Assembly: GCF_036924745.1 (NCBI RefSeq)
Contig: NZ_JAZHSD010000001.1
Coordinates: 6,695,001 to 6,759,000, forward strand
Origin: Bradyrhizobium sp. AZCC 1693
Lineage (GTDB): Bacteria > Pseudomonadota > Alphaproteobacteria > Rhizobiales > Xanthobacteraceae
Length of the DNA stretch: 64,000 nucleotides
Direction of reading: 5' to 3'
Positions 57,028-64,000 of the stretch are shown here, piece after piece. Both the position numbers and the translations under genes were made by a program. Every line of letters starts with the position of its first letter. The stretch's first letter is position 1. The notes beneath the pieces are model-generated. The model was not told the origin of the DNA. It made no database searches and worked only from the letters and a program-made list of their open reading frames with translations.

Positions 57028-60000
57028 GTGCAGACGACGCTGCTCGGCCTGGCAATCGCCTTCATCATTGCGCTGATTGCCGCGCTCGTCGGGCCATACT
57101 TCATCGACTGGAACCAGTTCCGGCCGCAATTCGAGGCTGAGGCGACGCGGATCATCGGCGCGCCGGTCCGTGTCGGCGGCAAGCTCGACGCGCGGCTGTT
57201 GCCGGCGCCGTCGCTGCAACTGCACTCGGTCGCGGTCGGCGGCGCCAACGATCTCGGCAAGGTTCGCGCCGACAAGCTCGACGTGGAATTCAGCCTGAGC
57301 TCGCTGATGCGCGGCGAGGTGCGCGCGACCGAATTGACGATCAACGGGATGTCGCTCGATCTCGGGCTCGACGCGAAGGGGCGCATCGATTGGCCGGCAT
57401 CGACCGGGACGGTCAATCTGGGCTCGCTGGCGATCGACCGGCTCAATCTCACCGGCCGCATCGCCCTGCATGATGCGACGAGCCGCAGCACGCTCGAACT
57501 GAACGATATCGCCTTCAGTGGCGACGTGCGGTCACTGGCCGGCTCGGTCCGCGGCGACGGCAGTTTTATGCTGTCCGGCACGCGCTACCCGTTTCGGGTC
57601 TCTTCCGGGCAGGGGCCTGACGGCAACGGCACCCGCGTTCATCTCAATGTCGATCCGGGCCAGCGCGCGCTCGCAATCGACCTCGACGGGGTCCTGAATT
57701 TCGATGCGCGCGCGCCGCGCTTCGAAGGCGCGATGATGCTCGTCGCTCCTCCCGGTCAGAAGGGCAAGGGCAACGATCCACCGTGGCGTATCGCTGCGAA
57801 GGTCAAGACCGATTACTCGGCGGCGCGGCTCGATCAAATCGAGGTGACCTATGGCGCCGAGGAGCGCGCGCTGAAACTTTCAGGCAATGGCGACATCCGT
57901 TTCGGGGCGACGCCGCTGTTGCACGCGGCATTGTCGGCGCGTCAGCTCGATGCCGACAGGTTCGTCGCCAAGGATAATGCTAAGGATAATGCTACTGAGC
58001 CGGTTCGCGCGTTACCGACGCTGCGGGCGCTCTCGTCAGTCATTCCGCATCTGCCGATATCAGCGCAGATCGAACTTGCTTCCGAGCAGGTCATGCTGGG
58101 CGGACGCCCGTTGCAGGACATCGCGGCCGAGCTGCATGGCGACGACAAATCCTGGAGCCTGCGAAGACTGGAGTTCCGCGCGCCCGGCGCGACCAGGGTT
58201 TCGCTCAGCGAGGCCAGTGAGAAGAGCGTTTCGCTGGACCGCTTCAAGGCCGCGCTCAGCGTCGAATCCTCCGATCCCGAGGCGCTGCTTGACCTGGCTG
58301 CAGGGCCGCGGCGAGATCGCTTATCGCAGCCAGAGGCCGCTTCGGCTGCGCGGCGATGTGACCGTGGCGCCTGAGGGCTTTGCCATCGACGCCATGAAAG
58401 CCGACATCGAGGGCGGCACGGTGGAGGGGCGGGTGGTGGTGTCGCACCGGCAAGCCATTCACGGCTCCCGGGTCGATGCGGAACTGAAGGCCGAGCGGCT
58501 CGATCTCGATGCCGCCACGGCCTTTGCGCGGTCGCTGGCTGGGCCGCAAGGCGAGTGGCCGGATGAGGCAAGGCTTTCGCTCGACATCGGCCGCGCCACC
58601 TCCGCCGGCCAGGAGCTGAGTCCGCTGCTCGCCAGACTGGCCTACTCGCCGACAAAAATATCGCTCGAGCAGTTGAAGATCGGCCAGCTTGAAGGCGTGA
58701 CGCTGGATGGCGCGGGCAATTTCGACCGCGTCAACGCGACCGGATGGTTCGCGCTCAATTCGAGCGCCGCCTCGCTCAGCCGGTTGACCAGTCTGATCGT
58801 CCCCTTTTCGCCGGCGCTGGCCGCGCGGCTCAATGCGATGGGGGCCGGCCCGGGCCCGGCGCGCCTGAAACTGGCGCTCGACCTCACCAGGAATGCCGGG
58901 CAGTCCGATCGCGTCCAGGCGCGCGCCACAGCCGACCTCGACTCGGCGCTGCTCAAGGGCGTCACCACGATCACCGCAAGGCCGGCGGTTGCGGCCATCC
59001 AGGGCATCGATCTCACAGCGCTCCGGAGCAGCGACGTCGGAATCGAGTCGAAATTGTCGTCCGAGCAAGGCCGCGCCCTGCTGGTCCTGCTCGGCCTCGA
59101 TCGCACGGTGGCGGCGGGCGACGGCCCGGCGCAATTCGAAGGCGGCGCTGCGGGTGCGTGGGGCGGGCCGTTGCGGCTCAAGGCAAAGATCTCGGGAACG
59201 GGACTTGAGGCCGAAGCGGAAGGCTCCGCCGAGCCTTGGGCACAGGAGGCCAAGGCCAGTCTCTCCTTGAAAGTTCGCCGCGCCGATTTCGGGCCGCTGC
59301 TCGATCTCAAGCCGGCGGACACGCTGGCGCAGAACATCGGCCTGTCGTCGCGCGTGCAACTCGCCGGCAACAGGCTGACGTTCGACGACCTCGACAGCAG
59401 CCTCGGCGGTTCGCGCCTGCGCGGCGGCCTGGCGGTGACGCTCGGCGAGGAGAAGGAGATCGAGGGCGAAATCGGCACCGACCAGCTCGCGCTGGCGCCG
59501 GCCTTTGCCCTGGCGCTCGGCGCCGCCGGACACGATGCCGCCGAGCCGCTCGGCACCGGGCTGGCGAAGGGCTGGCGCGGCAGGATCGCGTTTCAGGCGT
59601 TGCGCGGCCTGCTGCCGGGCGGAAGCGAGTTGCGGCCGGTGAGCGGCGTGGTCAAGAGCGACGGCCACTCGCTGACCTTCGATGCCATCAAGGGCAAGAT
59701 CGGCGGCGGCGATGTCACGGCCAGCATGGATGCGAAGCCAGGCGCGAACGGCATTGCGTTGAACGCGAGCGTCCAGCTCTCTGATGTCGACGGCACGGCG
59801 CTGCGATATCGCAATCTCGCGATGCCCGCCGGCCGCGCGTCGATGCAGATGACGCTGACGAGCCAGGGCCGCAGCGCCTCGGCGCTGGCGGGCGCGCTGT
59901 CCGGCAGCGGAACGCTGACACTGGAGGCGGCCAGGATTTCAGGCCTCGATCCGCGCGCGTTCGAGGTCGCGGTCCGCGCCAATGACAGCGGGCAGGCCAA

Positions 60001-60682
60001 GGACGATGTCCGGCTGAAGCAGATCGTCGAAGCCACCCTGCCGGCCGGCGCGCTTGCGGTCCCTTCCGCGCAAATTCCGTTCACCGTCAGGGACGGCCGG
60101 CTTCGCGTGGGCGCCACGACGCTGGACGGCAACGGTGTAAAGGCCATCGTCTCCGGCGGATACGATATCGCCGCCGATCAGGCCGATATCCGCGCCGCCC
60201 TTTCCCTGACGATGACGACCGGGCGTCCGGAGATTCAACTGCTTGCCGTGGGCACGCCCGACGCGCTCAGCCGCAGCGTCGACGTTGCCCCCTTGTCGTC
60301 GTGGCTGGCGGTGCGCGCGATCGATCACGAGACCCGAAGGCTCGATGCCATCGAGCGTGGCGAACCGCCGCCGCCGGCGCCGCCGCCGATCGTGCTGCCC
60401 GCGGATGGACAAGCGCCGCTTCCGGAGGCGGCGCTCCCGCCTGCGCCGGCGACCACAAAGGGTCGCGAGCCACGGCGGCCGCCGGCAAAGAAGGCGGTCG
60501 CGCCGCGTCCGCCCGTGGTCAATGCGCCGCCGGCGCCCGTCGCCGGCCAGCCGCAGGTTGCGCCGCTGCCGCCGCCGATCGACGTCAGGCCCGCGCCGGG
60601 CACAGCCAAGCAGAAGCCGCCGCCGCGTCCGCCGCTGGCGCTGACCCCGCAGGTCGCGAATCCGCCGCCGCGCTCCAACTAG
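57028..60682 (+). pseudogene. asmA: AsmA family protein interrupted by a one-base frameshift
   Basis: A ~1,217-residue AsmA-like protein split across two frames. The first part, from GTG 57028 (AAAGGGAG upstream), has the N-terminal membrane helix and AsmA start (IALIAALVGPYFIDWNQFRP, FEAEATRIIGAPVRV). It runs to about 58293; the second frame continues LQGRGEIAYRSQRPLRLRGD through to a Pro-rich C-terminus ending at 60682. Removing one C at 58293-58294 would restore EALLDWLQGRGE, the expected family wording. AsmA-like proteins span the periplasm and are linked to lipid transport and outer-membrane homeostasis. Either a true lesion or a sequencing error. Confidence 0.85.
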
Positions 60683-60717
60683 GGCGGGACACATTGGCGT
60701 GCAGCCCTACGCGAATT

Positions 60718-61428
60718 TCACCTGATGCCTTGAAATACGAGGTTTCGGATATGACGCGTCAAGGCAGGACCTTCACGTAGGAAGCATTCGCGCGACGAAA
60801 ACTTCACCCGCATTTCGATTTCTGGAGGAATGATGATGTCCATCAGTATCACTGATGGCGTATCGGGAAACACGTTCTTGGCGTCTATGAACACCTGCTT
60901 CCGGTTCACATGGTCTCGCAGATCGTCGCTTTCAAATTGATAGTAATCAATTTTTTGATTTTCCTCTGGGGGAGTAATGAACTTCACAATTTCTGGATTT
61001 TCTGTTCGCGATTGCTCCCAATCGCGAAAAGCCCCCCGACCAGGAGGCATATCAACGGGCCGCCTGTGCTTAAGAAAGATCGTCTTCAGATACTGACGGC
61101 AGCCAAGCGCCGGTGGAATTGTCTCGCCAAGCCTCAGCGCAATTGTATTCCCGTGGGCGACTTCGTACTCAGGCGTAGCGGACCAAGCAATGTCGGCGAG
61201 TTTCCTGGGACTGGACGCATAATCGATCAGTGCCCGATCGATCGTGAAGGACGTCCCGCCGAAATGCAGCTTGATTACCCGGCCGTACTCTACCTGTGCG
61301 TAGGCGCCAAAAGAGAATGCAATCAGGATCAACGCCACGAGAACGGCAAGCGACCACATGGGACGAGAGAAATGCCTACTCGCCTCGTGCGCTGAAGCTA
61401 CATTTTTATTCTGACTGACGATCATCAT
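60718..61428 (-). CDS. Hypothetical membrane-anchored protein
   Basis: A 236-residue protein I do not recognise. One hydrophobic segment near residues 25-45 (MWSLAVLVALILIAFSFGAY) could be a signal anchor with the rest in the periplasm. The remainder is polar and mixed alpha/beta, with two cysteines (ALGCRQYL and SRECFLRE). The adjacent ATGs at 61428 and 61425 are both possible starts. The base composition is lower in GC than the neighbours, and AT-rich stretches such as 60950-60970 suggest a recent arrival. It converges on asmA. Confidence 0.6.
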   Translation of the reverse strand: MMIVSQNKNVASAHEASRHFSRPMWSLAVLVALILIAFSFGAYAQVEYGRVIKLHFGGTSFTIDRALIDYASSPRKLADIAWSATPEYEVAHGNTIALRLGETIPPALGCRQYLKTIFLKHRRPVDMPPGRGAFRDWEQSRTENPEIVKFITPPEENQKIDYYQFESDDLRDHVNRKQVFIDAKNVFPDTPSVILMDIIIPPEIEMRVKFSSRECFLREGPALTRHIRNLVFQGIR

Positions 61429-61658
61429 CTGTGCACTGAACTTTGGATCGGATGGCTAGGCTAAACCGCCTCCCTTGCACAAGGCCTATGGCTACCGGGT
61501 TTCGTTCGCACGATAGTTTACGGCCGGTAAAGGGCAGCAGATTGCTTTGGCCGCATTCTGGCCCTTCGCGTCGTTTCGCTGCCGTGAGGTAACAGCGTCG
61601 CTCTAAGGGCAGAGCAGGCATTGCTTTTGTCCGTCACGCCGGTTTGTGAGTACACGGC

Positions 61659-63236
61659 CTAGCCAAGTGCAATCTCTCGGCTGATCCCGATCGCCCGCAT
61701 GAACGCCTCGTCGTGGCTCACCACGATCAGCACGCCGTCGAATCCTTTCAATGCATTTTCCAGTTCCTCGATGGAAGCGAGATCGAGATGGTTGGTCGGC
61801 TCGTCGAGCAGCAGGACGAACGGCGGCTGCGGACGTGCGAACACGCAGGCGAGACCCGCGCGCAGCCGCTCGCCGCCGCTAAGTGTTCTCGCGATCTGCA
61901 GCGCCGCCCGGTTACGGAACGCAAACCGCGCCAGCGCCGCGTGGGCCTCGTTGGCGGTAAGCTCCGGATTCAGGCGACGCAGATTGTCGAGAATGCTTAA
62001 GCAGGGATCGAGCAGGCCGATGTGCTGATCGAGCACGGCAATGCGGTCAGTGCGGCGGCCGATGTCGCCGCGCGCAGGTTTCTCTTCGCCGGTGATCAGG
62101 CGGAACAAGGTGGTCTTGCCACTCCCGTTGGCGCCGCGGATGGCGATCCGCTCGGGTCCGCGAACGTCGAATGACAGCGGTCCGAACAGATGGCGCTCCC
62201 CGATGGCCATCACCACTTCCTTGAAGGCGATGAGTTCGCGCCCGCCGGGCAGGTGGGTGCGCGGCAGATCGATCGAAAGCGGCGTCAGGATCTCGACTTG
62301 GGCCTTGGCCATCTCCAGCGCCTCGGCGCGCTCGCCGATCAGGCGGGCGGCGAGTTGGCTTGCGCGCGCGGCGCTGTTCTCGGCGCGCTCCTTCTCGCGG
62401 TCCATGAACATCTTGTCCTCGATGCCCTTGGCGCGCCAGGCGCGGCCGGCCTTGTCGCGGCGCGCCTTCTTTTCCCGCGCCTTCTGCAGCGTGCGCTCGG
62501 TATTGCGCAAGGCATCCGAGGCGCGCTCGAGATCGTCAGCGGCGCGGACGCGGGCCGCCTCGCGCGCTTGCGTAAAGGCCGACCACGCGCCGCCGAACAG
62601 GCTGATACCGATCGGCGTCAGCTCGACGATGCGGTCGACGCGTTCCAATAGCGCGCGGTCGTGGCTGGCGACGAGGACGCCGCCCTGCCAGCGTTCGAGC
62701 AACTGCGCCACGGCCTGCCGTCCGTCCGTGTCGAGATTGTTGGTGGGCTCGTCCAGCAGCAGCAGGTCCGGCGCCTCGATCAGGAGGCGCGCCAGCGCGA
62801 CCCGCGTTCGCTCGCCGCCGCTCAAGGAGACGATCGGGCGGTGCAGGGGCAACGACGGCAACCCGGCTTCGGCCAACGCCGCCTGTATCCTCGTTTCAAG
62901 CATCCAATCCGCGTGCGTAGCGTCATCAAGCGAACCTTCGCCGCGTTCGAGCCGGCGCAGGCGGGCAAGGCCGCCGGCGACGCCGAGCACCTCGTCGACC
63001 GTCAACCGTTCATCGGTCAGTTGCGCGAGCATGCCGATCGAGCCGATGCGTTGCAGCGATCCGCCTGCCGGTTCGATCTCGCCCGCGATCAGGCGAAGCA
63101 ATGTGGATTTGCCGCAGCCATTGCGGCCGACAACGCCGGTGCGCTCGCGCCCGATCGCGAGCGTCAATCCATCGAACAGCGAGCGTCCGTCAGGTGTGGC
63201 GAGGGAGATGGAATCCAGAACGAGAAAGGCAGGCAT
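61659..63236 (-). CDS. ABC-F family ATP-binding protein
   Basis: A 525-residue soluble protein with two ABC ATPase domains and no membrane part. The first has Walker [15 protein letters not shown], signature [16 protein letters not shown] and Walker [13 protein letters not shown]. The second has [29 protein letters not shown] and [12 protein letters not shown] charged linker ([17 protein letters not shown]) joins them. ABC-F proteins act on ribosomes, some giving antibiotic protection; the closest type here is not clear. It is not an exporter. Confidence 0.92.
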   Translation of the reverse strand: MPAFLVLDSISLATPDGRSLFDGLTLAIGRERTGVVGRNGCGKSTLLRLIAGEIEPAGGSLQRIGSIGMLAQLTDERLTVDEVLGVAGGLARLRRLERGEGSLDDATHADWMLETRIQAALAEAGLPSLPLHRPIVSLSGGERTRVALARLLIEAPDLLLLDEPTNNLDTDGRQAVAQLLERWQGGVLVASHDRALLERVDRIVELTPIGISLFGGAWSAFTQAREAARVRAADDLERASDALRNTERTLQKAREKKARRDKAGRAWRAKGIEDKMFMDREKERAENSAARASQLAARLIGERAEALEMAKAQVEILTPLSIDLPRTHLPGGRELIAFKEVVMAIGERHLFGPLSFDVRGPERIAIRGANGSGKTTLFRLITGEEKPARGDIGRRTDRIAVLDQHIGLLDPCLSILDNLRRLNPELTANEAHAALARFAFRNRAALQIARTLSGGERLRAGLACVFARPQPPFVLLLDEPTNHLDLASIEELENALKGFDGVLIVVSHDEAFMRAIGISREIALG

Positions 63237-63527
63237 GGAGAGCTTCCGAAAATGGACTGAGTTCGCGAGGCGCGGTCAGCTTTGCGATGTCCATTTCTCT
63301 CTCCAGGGCTTCCAGGTTAAGGCTTCTCTGCGACTTCGTCGGGTTCCAGCCGCCGCGTGTGCGGGGAACTGCAACGATCAATCAATTAGATACGGGTTGC
63401 CGTCATTCGTCCAGCCACCGCAACGTGCGCTGCTTCTGCGCGCCTGGCGGGAATACTTCCCGCCCGGCGGGGTCTGTACCTGCGGCTGGACCATGGACTC
63501 GCTCAGGCAGGAAAACCGGAGGTTCGC

Positions 63528-64000
63528 ATGAAATCGGCAATCAAGCTCGCAACGCTGGCACTGTTTTCGGTGGCTTTGACCGCTTCGCCGCCATCCGTTC
63601 CGGCCTTTGCCGCGGGCGGCGGCAGCGATCCGCCTTCGGCCAGCCCGCCGCCGCCGGACACCAGGCCCGCTCCCCGGTCGAGCTCCAAATCCAAGAAGAA
63701 GCCCACCAAGCAGTCGAGCGCCGACGATGCCGCGTTCCGGCAGGGATACCGTGCCGCTCACGCGACGATCTACGAGCGCAACGATTATGCTGCCGCTATC
63801 GAGCAGCTAAAGGCGCTCGGCCACGACGACAACGCTGGCGTCGCCAACCTGATCGGCTACTCCTACCGCAAGCTCGGCGACTACAAGCTGTCGCAGACCT
63901 GGTACGAGCGCGCGCTGAAGGCGGACCCGAACCATGTGCTGACCTGGCAGTATTACGGGCTGTGGCAGATCGAGCAGGGCAATCGCGATCAGGCGTCGTA
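63528..64000 (+). CDS. TPR repeat protein, cut by the window end
   Basis: The first ~157 residues of a secreted tetratricopeptide protein. A signal peptide (IKLATLALFSVALTASPPSV, cleavage near AFA) is followed by a Pro/Ser/Lys-rich linker and TPR units (NDYAAAIEQLKALGHDDN, GYSYRKLGDYKLSQTWYERA). GGAGG lies a few bases before the ATG. The gene runs off the end, so its full length and domain content are unknown. Confidence 0.85.
   Translation, partial: MKSAIKLATLALFSVALTASPPSVPAFAAGGGSDPPSASPPPPDTRPAPRSSSKSKKKPTKQSSADDAAFRQGYRAAHATIYERNDYAAAIEQLKALGHDDNAGVANLIGYSYRKLGDYKLSQTWYERALKADPNHVLTWQYYGLWQIEQGNRDQAS

Overview
The window looks like a chromosomal segment from an alphaproteobacterium of the Bradyrhizobium / Rhodopseudomonas group (Nitrobacteraceae). 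This is inferred from high GC, the order ddl-ftsQ-ftsA-ftsZ-lpxC-bamD-recN-ligA, a long ~600-residue FtsZ ending in a conserved C-terminal peptide, a perfect CtrA-type box ahead of ftsQ, and several families of short palindromic repeats (starting GTCATTCCGGGG, GTCATTGCGAGC, GTCATCCGCGAAGG or GTCATGCCCGGG). No rRNA, tRNA, CRISPR, phage or insertion sequence was seen.

Layout. 0.1-12 kb: cell division, envelope and DNA maintenance core on the plus strand. 12-24 kb: a Bcr/CflA-type exporter, aminopeptidase P, PrmA, a solitary Flp-type pilin, a 49-residue exported peptide, a phytoene-desaturase-like flavoprotein, a membrane/spermidine-synthase fusion, an AhpD-like protein, a YeeE/YedE pair and an L,D-transpeptidase. 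24-32 kb: an ABC-2 exporter, a HicAB toxin-antitoxin pair, a UvrD/PcrA helicase carrying a palindromic repeat in frame, a DUF1328 peptide, a thioesterase and a GlcD-type FAD dehydrogenase. 32-35.6 kb: a divergent LysR/MFS pair and a porin.

35.6-43.6 kb, all on the minus strand, is the most interesting part. In transcription order it carries CcdA, DoxX, a secreted DUF255 thioredoxin-like protein, two paralogous six-cysteine secreted peptides with ACKGQ repeats (bufferin-like RiPP precursors), a DUF692/MNIO maturase, its DUF2063 partner, a creatininase-family protein and a secreted HExxH metallopeptidase. The last four genes overlap or nearly touch. Both precursor genes have the same ECF-type promoter, GTAACC-N16-CGTA, and the DoxX gene has a near-copy, GTAACA-N16-CGAA. 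Together this suggests a stress- or metal-induced copper-buffering peptide system with a thiol-redox arm and an unexpected protease arm; creatininase-fold proteins are known RiPP proteases in mycofactocin synthesis.

43.7-64 kb: a dCache-type adenylate/guanylate cyclase, a 2-hydroxyacid dehydrogenase, a probable accessory block (S8 protease, PAP2/haloperoxidase with a Gly-Gly-Ala tract, cyclase-TolB-TPR regulator with an internal tandem duplication), an MFS carrier, an M23 peptidase, a TetR/P450 pair with an obvious operator, an AsmA gene broken by a one-base frameshift, an unknown membrane-anchored protein, an ABC-F ATPase and a TPR protein cut by the window end.
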